A DNA stretch of 64,000 nt from Calliopum simillimum (GCA_951812925.1 OX638368.1:83620909-83684908), one strand, 5' to 3'; shown: positions 10,403-21,075, counted from the stretch's first letter. The notes: a model not told the origin generated them from the letters alone. Numbers and translations are program-made.

Positions 10403-11144
10403 TTGGGTGTACAACTTTGCTTCCGCCGTTTTTTTTCCAAAATTAAAAGGTTTATTGCGAAAAAGTGCTTACAGATGTATTATTCAAAGTATTGTCCGTC
10501 GCTAGCGACAACTTTCTTCCATCTTTCCGGCAATTTTCGGATCCCGGCTCGAAAAAAGGAGTCCTCTTTTGACGCTATCCATGAAGCAATCCATTTTTCC
10601 AATTCTTCGAAGGATTGAAAATGTTGATCTGCCAGGCCGTGTGCCATCGAACGGAATAGGTGGAAGTCAGAAGGGGCGACATCTGTGGAATACGGCGGGT
10701 GGGGCAAGACTTCCCATTTCAGCGTTTCCAGGTACTTTTTGACCACTTTTGCGACGTGAGGCCGAGCATTGTCGTGTTGGAGGATGACTTTGTCATGTCG
10801 CTCTTGATATTGTGGCCGCTTTTCTTTTAGCGCGCGACGTTCTTTCACTCAGAGCAGCATCACCGTAAGTTTCTGAGAGCATTCGATGCGCTTCAGCTGC
10901 ATTTTTTTTCGAATTGTAACAGAAAAGTAAAACTTCCCGCAAATGGCGAGAATTGGGCACATAAACGGACATTTTCGAGCGTGAATAATACAAAAACAAG
11001 AACAACTGTCACTGAAACGGCGATGACAATTCGTTAGGCACTGTCCACACTCACTTTAAAGGCATTATCATCTATGTATTTCAACCAGCCTCAGCCGGTA
11101 CAGCCACCTATCGGAAAGCGGCGGAAGCAAAGTTGTACACCCAA
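10403..11144 (-). mobile_element. Internally deleted mariner transposon
   Basis: A 742 bp element with 26 bp perfect inverted ends starting TTGGGTGTACAACTTTGC and a TA duplication at 10401-10402 and 11145-11146. The minus strand encodes mariner transposase pieces: an N-terminal helix-turn-helix segment with HLREVLLFCYNSKKNAAEAH, and a C-terminal catalytic segment with HDNARPH and APSDFHLF. These two aspartates are 34 residues apart (the DD34D class). The two pieces are in different frames, and the middle (including the first catalytic aspartate) has been deleted. Full-length mariners are about 1.3 kb, so this is a dead copy that kept usable ends. It shares its first 15 terminal bases with the element at 54454-55363. 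Confidence 0.93.
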
Positions 11145-11404
11145 TACATTTTTTTCAATTCATTAAAAAAATCAGCCTTTTAAAGGTTAATTTGAAAATC
11201 AAGTGACTTGTTCCAAAGTTTGTTTATTAACATAGTAGATGGACTCCAATAACTTGAAAGAGGCCGAAAATTATTTCAATTTTTTTGAAGGTTATTTAGA
11301 GGTTAAAATCTCTGCTTGAAACAGTTTTCGTTTTATTACGATTTTAAAAATGTTTGAAGAGAGTCGTGCGATAAACAAAATTCTTCGTCCTGAATAGAGG
11401 TATA

Positions 11405-11975
11405 GGGTAAGACAAGGTAATATGGACTACGCGGGTAATATGAACCAGACGGATATATACCATTGCATACATAGAACTTATCGTTATTTATGTTCAAACT
11501 TTTCGCGAATACCTAAAGCTTATGTCAGTGTGATTTTAGCGTTCGGAGAAGTCGCATCTTGTTGTTTTTTCTAAAAAAGAGTTTAGTGATTATTTTTTTC
11601 TAGTGAGTAAATTTCATTATTTCACTTTAAAGACCTCGTGTTTTTAAATAAATGATTAATTGTATAAAGTAAGAGAATACCATTTATAAGTTATTAGCAC
11701 AAATTATTTCATTTACCAAGAGAGTATTTGATAAAAACCCATTTATTTCACCAACACGTGCTGCGGATAATATGGACCAACAATGAAAAAAGCCTCAAAA
11801 ACAAATGTTCAGTTTTCATGACGAGTCTGATCGTGATGATTTAGTAAGCCATAAAGGAAAAGAAGAAGAAAAATGCATATACTGTATATCCTTTACTTAG
11901 AAGATCGCCGAGGCAAGGTATGGGTTGAATGTGTAATCTGGCATCCTTGGAGTCTTAAAGAATGCTCCTGATGTA
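11405..11975 (+). mobile_element. Pogo-like transposon relic, 3'-truncated, copy A
   Basis: Starts GGGTAAGACAAGGTAATATG after TA (11403-11404); GGTAATATGGAC and GATAATATGGACC are subterminal motifs. Near 11920 the plus strand reads DRRGKVWVECVIWHPW followed by KEC, after a CIYC a few residues upstream in another frame. This matches the Cys/His zinc-finger-like tail found at the C-terminus of many pogo-like/Tigger-like insect transposases. The copy at 37863-38706 carries the same tail in the opposite orientation. The sequence changes abruptly at about 11976 into a DINE-like repeat, which removed the right end. Non-functional. Confidence 0.65.
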
Positions 11976-12335
11976 GAAGTACCAAATGCTATTCTGAAAG
12001 CGTTTTTTAAGATAATAATTGAACTAAATTTTACTCAGACACTAAGCAAGCTCTGAGCGAAAACTGAGTAAAATCGGAAAAGAGGGCGTGGCACCACCCA
12101 TATAAGTAAAAATTTCTAAATGCTATACTGAAAGAGTTTTTTGAGATAATCCAACTAAATTTTACTCAAATACTAAGGACTATAAATGCACGCTCTTAGC
12201 TAAAACTAGACGAACTCGGACAAGAGAACGTGGCACCTCCCATATGCGCAAAATTTTAAAAATACTGCTGTGAAGGGGATTTAATGTTTGGCCAGGCCAA
12301 AGGTTACCCCCTTACTATTTTTGGTGTATGACAGT
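11976..12335 (-). repeat. DINE-1-like repeat fragment
   Basis: In minus orientation: begins with the TAGTAAGGGGGTAACC-type start (right side, about 12328) followed by TTTGGCCTGGCCAAAC, and holds two internal units with GGTGCCACG. The same order occurs at 26701 and 30038. The 3' tail is missing. Confidence 0.7.
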
Positions 12336-13080
12336 GCTGAATCCGAATCCATTCTCTCGGAATTGCTCTATCACGTGTGGTTTTTGACATATTCTAATCT
12401 AAAAGTTCCAAGACACGGTTTTTGAGGAAAAAATTGATAGAAATAGATGGTGTGTCCGTTTCTGAGGAAACTTTTTTTTTTCATATTCTATAACCAAATA
12501 TTGTGGAATCTATTTCAAGACGTGTAAAATGAAATTCCCAATAGGTGTATGGCAAATATTCTGGAAAAGGGTATAAAAGTTCATATCGCTCATTACGGTC
12601 GTTTTACCTGAAAATTTCGGAAAAATCGAGATTTCCGATAATGTACACGGGAGGGCATACATTTTAGAAGTAGTAAATATGTTACAGGACACCTTTCAGA
12701 GTATTATCACGTAAAATTCAGAAAAACCGTTTGTGGCACATGGTGAGGGAAAGGGTTAAAAAGTCTTAGTCGCTCATAACGGCCACATAACAAGCCTTAG
12801 AATTCTGAAAAAATTCAAGTGAATTTCTTGATTAAAAATAAATCGACTTTGTTCATAATGTTTTTTTTTTTTAATTTAAGCCCCCCATGCCGAGTAAAAA
12901 ACGAAAGACGCAAAATTTTCAGGTAAAACTTCTGACAGCCCCTTATGTTGGAAGTTTTTTGTGGACATATTGGGAATTTAATTTTACACGTCTGGAAATA
13001 TATTCCACCACATTTGGTTACAGAATATAAAAAAAAAATTCTTAAAACCTGGGTCAATAAGGGAAGATTATTTTCAGATA
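12336..13080. repeat. Degenerate foldback repeat
   Basis: TTTTCATATTCTATAACC (about 12478) and ACGTGTAAAATGAAATTCCC (about 12520) are mirrored by GGGAATTTAATTTTACACGT (about 12972) and GGTTACAGAATATAAAA (about 13017). Pairing is patchy. A GCTGAATCCGAATCC motif near 12333 recurs in other palindromes of this window (for example 23550, 24625 and 45075 in either strand). Confidence 0.55.
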
Positions 13081-13285
13081 TACCCATATAGAGAACGCAC
13101 CAAACTCTTTTGCTCTATTGCTTTCAACTTTTTCGACGTTTATTGCGACATTTCCACCTTTTTGGAGTTTTCTGATAAAATTCAATATCTTGCCAATTTT
13201 CAAATATCTCGATACTATACAAACCGTTTCGAATTTTTGGTGTTATCAACATTTTTCGACTTTTATCGACGTTTATTCTCCGTTA

Positions 13286-13638
13286 GGGGCTGTTCATAAG
13301 TTACGTCACAATATTAAGGGAGTGGGGGGGGGTTACAAATTTGTGACAAAGTGTGGCAGAGGGTGGTCTGGGTCTTGGAAAGTGTGATGTCACACAATTC
13401 AAATCGAAAAAGTTCGAAATTTTCAAGCATATTTTGTTCACAAAAAACAAACGAGATTGAGACAAAACAGTTGACTTGTTGAAATTAGAATGTGTAAGTA
13501 AACCTAAATTAAAAAATAAAAGAGGTCAGAGTGTGATGTCACAAGTAGGGGGGGGGTCAATGTGACAGAGTGTGACATCGGGGAGGAGGGGGGTCCAGAA
13601 ATCGTGAAATTCGTGTGACGTAATTTATGAAACGCCCC
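13286..13638. mobile_element. 353 bp MITE with TTA duplication
   Basis: GGGGCTGTTCATAAGTTACG at the left and CGTAATTTATGAAACGCCCC at the right are inverted repeats; TTA flanks both sides (13283-13285, 13639-13641). Inside, TGTGATGTCACA and G-rich runs repeat in both halves. The three-base TTA duplication fits a Harbinger-type MITE. No ORF. Confidence 0.8.
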
Positions 13639-13641
13639 TTA

Positions 13642-14990
13642 CACATTTAATTCTTTCAACTTTTTTCAAAGTTTACAGATTTTTCAAAGTTTGATTTTAT
13701 TGCCTTTTTTATATGCCCTTAGATTTTTATCAACTTCTCAAAATTTTCGATGCTATATATTAAATGTTTACTTTCGACATCGCTACATGAATTACATAGG
13801 TATCTATGTAAGAATCACATATCAAAACGTATCAAATCCTCAAGGTATAAAACAACGGTATCTAACAGCTTATCATTTCACACTCGTGTACAAAGTATGT
13901 GGACGCGACTGAATAACCAAAAAATTTAAGAGAAGAACAACAAAAAAATTCATATTTCCACCGTCTGCTCCAAACGCCCACCTGACATTTGTTAGACATG
14001 AAAAGTAGAGGAATTACATAAAGCAGCAGCTTTCATTTTCATGTTGTTGTTGTTGTTGTTATTGTTAAGTAAATTTTTACATATATACATATGTATATGT
14101 TTTTTTTTTACTACCTTATGCTGTATAAATGTTCGCTGTTGTTAATAAAAATTATATATAAAATGTGGTCTATACGCTGGATTGTGCCAAATGATAATAT
14201 TAAATATTTACATTTGAATACACGTATGCGGAACAGGAAAAAAAAAACATAAAAAGGCAGTCAGCTCAGCTCTTTTGTTTGTGCTGCGCTCTGCTCTGCT
14301 CGGTTCGGCTCAGTTGTGTCTCTATGTTATTTTCTACCTTGGCTGCTTGGCTGGCTGGAAAACAACACAAAAATTATGAATGCCAACAATTGAAGGACTC
14401 TTCAAAAACTTTTACGAGTTGTATTGTTTTTTTTTTTTAAGCATTCATATAACAACAACACAAAATACAACTTATCATACTACAACACACACACACATTC
14501 ACACAAATATAAATGCCACAGAAAAGTACAAAAAAAAAGACAACAAAACAAAAACAAACACAAACAACAAAATAAAAAGGTATGCAAATTAAAAATAAAA
14601 CAAAAGCGTTATAATGTAGGGGGCGCCCCATAAATAGTTCTTAGCCCTTGATAAGGATTCAGCATATTGCCACGTCCCTGTGGCAAGGAATTTACGCTAA
14701 AGATATTCCAAATGTGATGTGCAAAGTATTAAGTGCTAAGTGTTGCCATCAAAATGTAATAATGATGTTAAAGTGACATTTGACCTTTTGTTCGACATTC
14801 TAAGGAAACCGAATTTCAGCAAAATGTTTTCAGTGGATGATTCTTATTTGTATTGGGAGTGAGTTTCTTTTTAGCAATTTTAAATTACACTGTGTGTCAC
14901 GATTTTTCTAACATGAATTATTTTAAATTACTTGTTCTATTGTTGACAAAACTGGCTAATGACATAAGTGACACGACAGAGATTTAAGAT
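13642..14990. other. Probable single-copy host DNA, no gene recognised
   Basis: Fewer repeat signatures than its surroundings. It has GTT and ACAC microsatellites near 14043 and 14483, a GC-richer patch (CTGCGCTCTGCTCTGCTCGG, about 14285), and an A-rich TATA-like CATAAAAAGGC at 14249. This could be receptor 5' non-coding sequence, but no exon can be proved. Confidence 0.35.
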
Positions 14991-15430
14991 ATCATAACCT
15001 AAAAAACAGACTGCCAAACGGCTATAGTAAATTTCAGACAGAGGCTTATGCTGTTTTTAAAGCTTGTAAAATTCTCAATGCACATACATAAGTCCCAATT
15101 TCTTCGAAGCGTTGTTATTTACATTGATAGTCAAGCGGCTGTTAAGCAAATTCGATCAATTTGGCCATCATTTACATAGCATAAATCGTACTAAATTTTT
15201 AATAGCAATGGAGACACACAATGTGCGCATCTATATCAATGCTATTACTGGACATTGTGCCATGGGAATCCATGCATCTCGTTTGGGTTTCTTAAACATT
15301 AGCGACCTTTGTAGACGTAGTAAAGATCCTGATATGGAAGACACAGTCTTTCTTATTAAGATAGCTTGTCTCAAAATCAAAGTCTGTTACCAATTTGAAA
15401 CAATTAGCAATTTTTCACAACAAAAGACGC
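14990..15430 (+). pseudogene. LINE ribonuclease H domain relic
   Basis: Reading across frames on the plus strand gives RLPNGYSKFQTEAYAVFKAC (about 15008), then VVIYIDSQAAVKQIRSI (about 15112), then TGHCAMGIHASRLGF (about 15250) and a Cys-containing tail. These match the RNase H region and Cys tail found at the end of I/jockey-type LINE ORF2 proteins: an acidic E in the first block, the D of YIDSQAA, and the TGHCAMG.HA.RLG tail. Stops and frame shifts break it. The surrounding reverse transcriptase is absent. Confidence 0.65.
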
Positions 15431-15494
15431 CAAGTCAGCTTTATGATCTTTAGATAGAGCGTTCTTGTACGGAGGAATTTGTCCTTGACGGTGG

Positions 15495-15570
15495 TTCAAA
15501 TAGCTAAGCACTGCGTTTCTCTCATCAGAAACACAGAGTCAATGGTTCGAGTGTGGCTTCGGACAAGACT
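15495..15570 (+). repeat. tRNA-derived SINE-like fragment
   Basis: TAGCTAAGCACTGCG resembles an A box; GGTTCGAGTGTGG resembles a B box; spacing is about 45 bp. The minus-strand segment at 21300-21395 has the same order (AGCACAATCGCTTAAGCACC, then GGGTTCGAGTACGG), so the two are probably relics of one SINE family. Confidence 0.45.
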
Positions 15571-15798
15571 AAACAAAAACTGGGGTCGAATCGACGCATC
15601 ATTTATTTCGCATAACTTAATACATGATTTTACGTGATTGTACGTGCACTGATGCGGTGATTCAGCCCCTGATTTGATGATGCAGTTGCGGTCAATTAAT
15701 TAGCAACGCAGCGGTGTATTACATTTATTTGTCAATATATCATAATTTTCTGAAGAACTTTAAAAACTTTATATCGGTTGATGGTCTTACAATAACAC

Positions 15799-16385
15799 AG
15801 GCCCACAAAAAAAAAAAAAGTACCATGCGCGAAAGATCAGATCACCTGAACTTTATGTTTTCGGGGTCGCTGAATCCGAATATGGTGCCAGAATAGCGAA
15901 GTTGGTTCGCGGTTTTTCAGAAATCAACAATAATGCTGAAAATGATTGATTTTTGCTGGTTTCTGAAAAAACGCGAGCCAACTTCGCTAATTTGGCACCA
16001 TATTCGGATTCAGAGACCCCGAAAACATAAAGTTCAGGTGATCTGATCTTTCGCGCATGGTACTTTTTTTTCTTTTTTTGGCCTGTGCACAGGACTACAA
16101 AAAAAAAATTCCCTGCGCGAACGATCAGACCACCTGAACTCTATGTTTTCGGGGTCGCTGAGTCCGAATATGGTGTCAGAATACCGGAGTTGGCTCGAGT
16201 TATTTCAGAAATCAGAAATAATAATGAAAAAAATCTCAAATTTTTCAGCATAATTGCTGATTTCTGAAAAAACCCGAACCAACTTCGCTATTCTGGCACC
16301 ATATTCGCATTCAGCGACCCCGAAAACATAAAGTTCAGGTGGTCTGATCTTTCGCGCATGGTACTTTTTTTTTGTGGGCCTGTGT
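15799..16385. repeat. Two adjacent palindromic MITE units inside the Tc1-like arm
   Basis: ACACAGGCCCAC at the left and GTGGGCCTGTGT at the right bracket two head-to-tail hairpins (about 15799-16090 and 16091-16385). Each hairpin has arms containing GATCAGATCACCTGAACT/CACCTGAAC, TATGTTTTCGGGGTCGCTGA and ATCCGAATATGG and its mirror. Comparison with the right arm of the host element shows the empty site TTACAATAATTATATG, so the insertion point is precise and no clear duplication is left. Confidence 0.8.
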
Positions 16386-16608
16386 AATTATATGTTAAGT
16401 ACACTTAACTTTGTGCAAAAGGAAGCCCCTACTATTTTGTTTTTTAGTATATTGAGTAAGGATTAACAATCCTCTCGGTCATATAATGAACAACGCTTTG
16501 TTTATTTTTAATCAAAGCAACTTTTTATTTAAAAAACATTTAATATTTCGTTGCAAAACCATTATTTCTCATAACTGCTTCACACCTACGAGCCATTGAC
16601 TCCACTAA

Positions 16609-16971
16609 TTACTTTTGCAAATAACTCCAAGAAGTTTTTAACTTTATGCAACTGAACTTTTTTTTTAATTGCTCCCAGAGGTTCTCGATGGGTTTGAGAT
16701 CTAGGCTGCATGAAGGCCGATCCAATAGTGGGATGTAATTTTCCTCTATACACCGTTTTGTTAACCGCTCGGTATGCTTTGGATCGTTATCTTGCTGCAG
16801 GATCCAAGACACTGGCTTGCTTTCATCACAGAATGGAACCATTACATCATTAAGGATAGAACAATACTGGTGGTGATCCATATGGCCCTCAATCTTTGCA
16901 ATGAGACCAACACCAGAACGAAGCCTCTTCTGGTGAAAGAAAAGGTTACAGTTCGCCGGAAATATAGTCAC
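16609..16971 (-). pseudogene. Tc1-like transposase C-terminal half, left arm
   Basis: The minus strand reads GVGLIAKIEGHMDHHQY, then ILQQDNDPKHTERLTKRC, then SLDLKPIENLWEQLKKK. QDNDPKH carries the second catalytic aspartate of the DDE domain and PIENLWE the final glutamate. The N-terminal DNA-binding half and first aspartate are missing at the palindrome centre. A truncated, non-functional copy. Confidence 0.85.
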
Positions 16972-16989
16972 TGGTCAGTAAAAGAATAG

Positions 16990-17485
16990 AAAAAAAGTCC
17001 TCTTTTCGGATGAAACCAAAATTAATAGAGTTTTGTCTGATGGTAAAACCTACTTCCGTCGTCTTAGACTAAAGAAATTTGACCCAAAATACACACGTCC
17101 TACACTAAAGTATAGTGGTGGTAATATTATGTTCAGGGGATCCATGTCATGGAGCGGTGTTGGTCCCATTGCAAAGATTGAGGGCCATATGAATCAGCAC
17201 CAGTATATTTCTATCCTTATGGTTCCATTCTGTGATGAAAACATGCCAGTGTCTTGCATCCTGCAGACCTCAATCCCATCGAGAACCTCTGGGAGCAATT
17301 CAAAAAAAAAAGTTCAGTTGCATAAAGTTGGAAACTTCTTGGAGTTATTTGCAAAAGTAAAGATGGAATGGGAAGCCATTCCAAATGATGTGTGCCAAAA
17401 ATTAGTGGATTTAATGACTCGTTGGTGTGAAGCAGTTATGAGAAATAATGGTTTTGCAACGAAATATTCAATGTTTTTTAAATAA
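16990..17485 (+). pseudogene. Tc1-like transposase C-terminal half, right arm
   Basis: Reads KVLFSDETKINRVLSDG (first catalytic D in FSDE), then PKYTRPTLKYSGGNIMFRGS, SGVGPIAKIEGHMNQHQY and, after an internal deletion that removes the QDNDPKH block and shifts frame, LNPIENLWEQ in another frame and the tail AVMRNNGFATKYSMFFK. It therefore keeps the first catalytic aspartate and glutamate motif but lacks the second aspartate, complementary to the losses in the left arm. Confidence 0.85.
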
Positions 17486-17737
17486 ATGTTGCTTTGATTA
17501 AAAATAAACAAAGCGTTGTTAATTATATGACCGAGAGGATTGTTAATCCTTACTCAATATACTAAAAAACAAAATAGTAAGGGCTTCCTTTTGCATAAAA
17601 TGTAGTGTACTTAACATATAATTATTGTAAGACAATCAACCGATATAAAGTTTTAAAAATTTCTTCAGAAAATTATGATATATTGACAAATAAATGTAAT
17701 ACACCGTTGCGTTGCTAATTAGTTGATCGCAACTGTA

Positions 17738-18110
17738 TGTACATGTTTATAAATATAAAAAAATATATAATTATGTATGTGACAATAGCCGAAACATATC
17801 GATACGTCCAACTCGAAAATCGTAGTTTTTAGCTCTGATTATTTTTTTATTTTGCTTTTTTTTGGAATGGAAACCTTTATAAAATAAATTTAGGTTGTGA
17901 CTATAAAAATAGCACCCAGCCCTTCAAATTTCAAGATAGATGCATCAAAATTTGGCACAAGGTGGAACCAAATGCGCAGATAACTTGAGTTATCAACTTA
18001 TACGTTGGATGCATCGATATGTAATCAATTTCCATGTTATCACTTGTTTGCGTCTGTTGTTGCATAATTGCAAAAATGACTGTTTAATTAGTTCAATACA
18101 AATTTATCAT
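17738..18110. repeat. Left member of a spaced inverted repeat (partner 21120-21281)
   Basis: TAGCCGAAACATAT, GTAATCAATTTCCATGTTA and ATGACTGTTTAATTAGTTCA occur in this order and are mirrored at 21120-21281. The left member is interrupted at 17797-18018 by an extra segment starting CGATACGTCCAAC and ending GTTGGATGCATCG, itself with inverted ends, absent from the right member. Confidence 0.7.
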
Positions 18111-18244
18111 CTTTCATTTCTTTCGCGAGAGTTCAGCGCATGCGCTGAGACGTAAAAGTAACTTTGGTCATTTCAATTTTGAATCGCTTGACTCACTATC
18201 TGGAGTATGTCTTTAATCCATAATTTAATCCATTACACTACAGT

Positions 18245-18350
18245 CTTCCAGTATAGCATTTTTAAACGTTTGCTTATATGGGAGGTACCACGCCCCCTTG
18301 TCCGAACTCAACTTATTTTCTCAAAAGTTGCACTTACTATCCCTAGTGCC
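18245..18350 (+). repeat. Short DINE-1-like fragment
   Basis: AGTATAGCATTTTTAAACG followed by GCTTATATGGGAGGTACCAC and GCCCCCTTGTCCGAACTCA match the internal unit of the DINE-like copies at 26701 and 30038. Confidence 0.65.
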
Positions 18351-18589
18351 TAAAAACTGATTTTCAAAAGTTTACGTGCAGAATTACATTTTTGGCCAGC
18401 TTTTACTTCGATTGGCACCTGTGTGCGCCACTACGAAAACCGCAGAGACTGGAATATTTCAGAGCGCTAGAATACTCCGAATAAGGTGAACTTTATTTTG
18501 CTAAGGTGGTTAATATCTGTTCTCAGAAATGAGAAAATTAACTGCTTGGGAAGAAATTGTCTAGCGACGAATAAGTAAAGAACGCTATT

Positions 18590-18700
18590 CTGTCCTTTTT
18601 GCTGGTCGGCAATAAGCCACTTCTCACAATCATACAATACGAATGATTTTACATTTTTGCTAAGCAAACTTGACCTTCGCGTGGGAGTAAATTCTTAACT
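18590..18700 (-). pseudogene. Possible LINE reverse-transcriptase C-terminal scrap
   Basis: On the minus strand KNVKSFVLYDCEKWLIAD resembles the NVKSVFLYGCETWLATE block of the RTE-like LINE copies in this window (about 51290). Only some 20 residues align and no flanking support is seen, so this call is tentative. Confidence 0.35.
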
Positions 18701-19214
18701 TAATACCTTCTCTCATTTTCCACTACTTCATAGATAGTAAGCTGTCGACATTTTCAATGTATTCATTATTACGAGATATGACATGTTTGGAAGGGTTCAG
18801 TTTCCAGTATTGCTATGAAATAGACTACTGCTTTAGATACTTTTGCAGATATTAAATTTTTTATGACAATTGATATCCTAAATATTTTATACGGATATGA
18901 ACCTTTGATCCACAGTTTGTGCTGATACAAGTAATGCATTTTGAATAACTTCATCAACTTCAGCAGCAGCGCACTAAAGGTCAAAAAGCACATTTTTTCT
19001 GGCCAAAATCTATAACGTCCATATTATCGTGCAAATGTATTTTTTATGTTGACTCAAGACTAACAAAACAATTCTGAAAAAAATATAAACTCTTGTAGTA
19101 CCGGGTCCCGAATGGTAAGTAATAAATTTTCTTAATTAATAACACATACCAGCAAGTTTTTGTTTCTAAGCATTTTCGAAGTAAATCCGAATTCGAAGTC
19201 AAAATTGACTCATC

Positions 19215-19645
19215 ACCTCAGGATTTGGAGATATTTGAGGTCATTCTCATGGCTATTTTTGAGGTAAGATGCAAACCGCACAAAATTTTTATTATTTTTT
19301 TTACTAAATGTATCTCGTAGCTCCATTCCGTTTCTTTAAAATGAGCTCTTAAAAGATTCCATACAATGCTTCTTTTAAAAGTTATGGCCAATTTAAGATG
19401 ACATTTTAAAATCCCATAAAACAGGTAAAACGACACGACTTTGTATTTCATGATATCATCTTGAATCTGCAATAACTTTGGAAGAATGTATTGTATGGCA
19501 CTTCTAAAGAGCTCGCTTTGAAGGTAAAAAGTGGAGCTCAGCTATGAATTCTGCAAAAAAAATAAAAACAAATTTTCTGCAGTCTACAACTAACCTCAAA
19601 AGTAACAGAAGTACTAAGTTTTCGTGTATTAACCTCAAATATATC
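19215..19645. repeat. Degenerate foldback repeat
   Basis: GGAGATATTTGAGGT (about 19220), GAGCTCTTAAAAG and AGATTCCATACAATGC on the left are mirrored by GTATTGTATGGCAC, AAAGAGCTCG and AACCTCAAATATATC on the right. Centre about 19430. Similar GAGCTC...ATAACTTT blocks occur in the 23139 and 28701 palindromes. Confidence 0.55.
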
Positions 19646-20083
19646 TATTATTCAAAAAACCTAATGCAAAAATTGTGCGCACTTCTACCCAAGTTACTTG
19701 GACTAGTAGCATCTTTAGTATTTTCTAATATGAAATTAAAAAAAAAAGCTTCTTCTTCTTCTTTTTTGTCTGTCTTTTGCAACCAGACTCTGAATAAAAC
19801 GGAATTGCGGCCGAAGGGTTACCTGACAAAAAAATTCATTAAAAAAAAGGGCAAAATCGGGCAACTATATTTTGAAATAATATTAACAATAGCAATATCT
19901 GCATAAATATTGTAGTTTCGGGTTTCTTTAGACTAACAAATCCCAACAATACTTATTTTAAAACCATACACAAAGTTCAAAATTCAAAAAAAAAATTAAA
20001 AGTCTGGGGTCTCATTTGAATTTTAGATTTTTCCACAGAAAACCAAAATATATTTTTTATGTTTTATACAACATTGCATTATA

Positions 20084-21075
20084 GGGGATTGGGGGGCTAA
20101 AGTGGACAATTTTTATATAATTACAAAATTATATATTTAAATATATCATTTTTGTAATAAAGTAATTTTTAGCGATTACTTATACCTCTTGTCTTCATAA
20201 TTGCATGAATAGTTATGATTTTTTAAGAGCTTACATTTGTCCACACTAGCCCCTTATACGGGGATAGTGTGGACAACCATTAATTTAACTGGGGGCTAAT
20301 GTGGACACGATAAGAAACTTGATAATTCATACAAAAACGTTAAGAAAGAGTTCAGATACATGTTTATTCAAGAAAATAATGATGTAATACAAATAATAAT
20401 ACAAATAAAAAATTAACTGCTATCCCATGTTGTATTTGGAGAAATTTATATCAAACTTCATATAACTTGCTGATCGAGATGTTCCCGGCAGTTGCTGTGC
20501 TTGTGGCAGCTTTGCCACTATTTCATTTCGGTGAATTTGGCTGGTATCCGGTATATCGGGACACGTGAATCTGTCGTTCTTTCTTGTTAGTAACGTACTT
20601 TCTTGGAACAGCTTTTAGAAATGGTCTGACGATTTCTGGTGTCAATTCAGCTGCTGCGGACATGTCCACACTAGCCCCATTTCAGTTGTCCACACTAGCC
20701 CCTTCATGTCTTTTTAAACAAAAATATTTTTTTTTTTAATCTTGCGGTAAAGTTCTTCAAAAATAATTTCAATGGTTTAAATAAACACTATTTCAAGTTC
20801 TATTATCTATTAACACTACAGCAGAAGAATAATTAGTTTAAAAGTATCACTGAAATTACGAAACAACAAAAAAATTACTTTTTGCTGCGTAAAACACGTT
20901 CGGTCACATTATCATGGAAAGCTGAACTGTCAACAAATGAATTTTTTTTTGGTGATGCAGAATGCAAATACCAACTTGGAAAATATAAAGCAGAAACAAA
21001 AAATTCAAAACGGCGCTAGAATTTGAAATTGTCCACACTAGCCCCCGGTCCACACTAGCCCCCCCCCCCCTTCCC
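20084..21075 (-). mobile_element. Internally deleted pogo/Tigger-like transposon
   Basis: Ends GGGGATTGGGGGGCTAAAG (left) and its mirrored counterpart (right, ending CCTTCCC at 21075) are flanked by TA (20082-20083, 21076-21077). The motif TGTCCACACTAGCCCC or its complement appears about six times, near both ends and inside. On the minus strand near 20655-20520, LTPEIVRPFLKAVPRKY followed by a basic tail resembles the C-terminus of pogo/Tigger transposases (IRP.PKA..RK). The catalytic region is gone. Confidence 0.65.
20500..20660 (-). pseudogene. Pogo/Tigger-like transposase C-terminal remnant
   Basis: Frame on the minus strand reads SAAAELTPEIVRPFLKAVPR, then KYVTNKKERQIHVSRYTG. The IRPFLKA..RK pattern and the lysine-rich stretch are typical of the tail of pogo-type transposases. 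About 50 residues, then a stop; there is no DDE domain. Moderate confidence because the match rests on a short motif. Confidence 0.5.

Larger units (their letters stand above)
15683..17735. mobile_element. Tc1-like element built of two inverted half-copies
   Basis: The ends CAGTTGCGGTCAATTAATTA (left) and its mirrored counterpart (right, ending CGCAACTG at 17735) are inverted repeats. TA follows on the right; TG precedes on the left. From both ends inward the arms run through the same sequence (TGTATTACATTTATTTGTCA, CCTCTCGGTCATATAA, AACGCTTTGTTTATTTTTAA) into the C-terminal half of a Tc1-like transposase, pointing toward each end from a centre near 16985. An additional insertion (15799-16385) lengthens the left arm. 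Thus this is a foldback element whose two arms are each one transposon half. Confidence 0.88.

Noticed and set aside
13286..13638. CRE-like TGTGATGTCACA sites as a receptor enhancer
   Set aside because: The motif is part of the terminal structure of a MITE with clear TTA duplication, so it needs no regulatory explanation.
15112..15453. A 113-codon plus-strand ORF as an independent gene
   Set aside because: Its central TGHCAMGIHASRLGF belongs to a decayed LINE RNase H tail, and the preceding part of that domain is in another frame.
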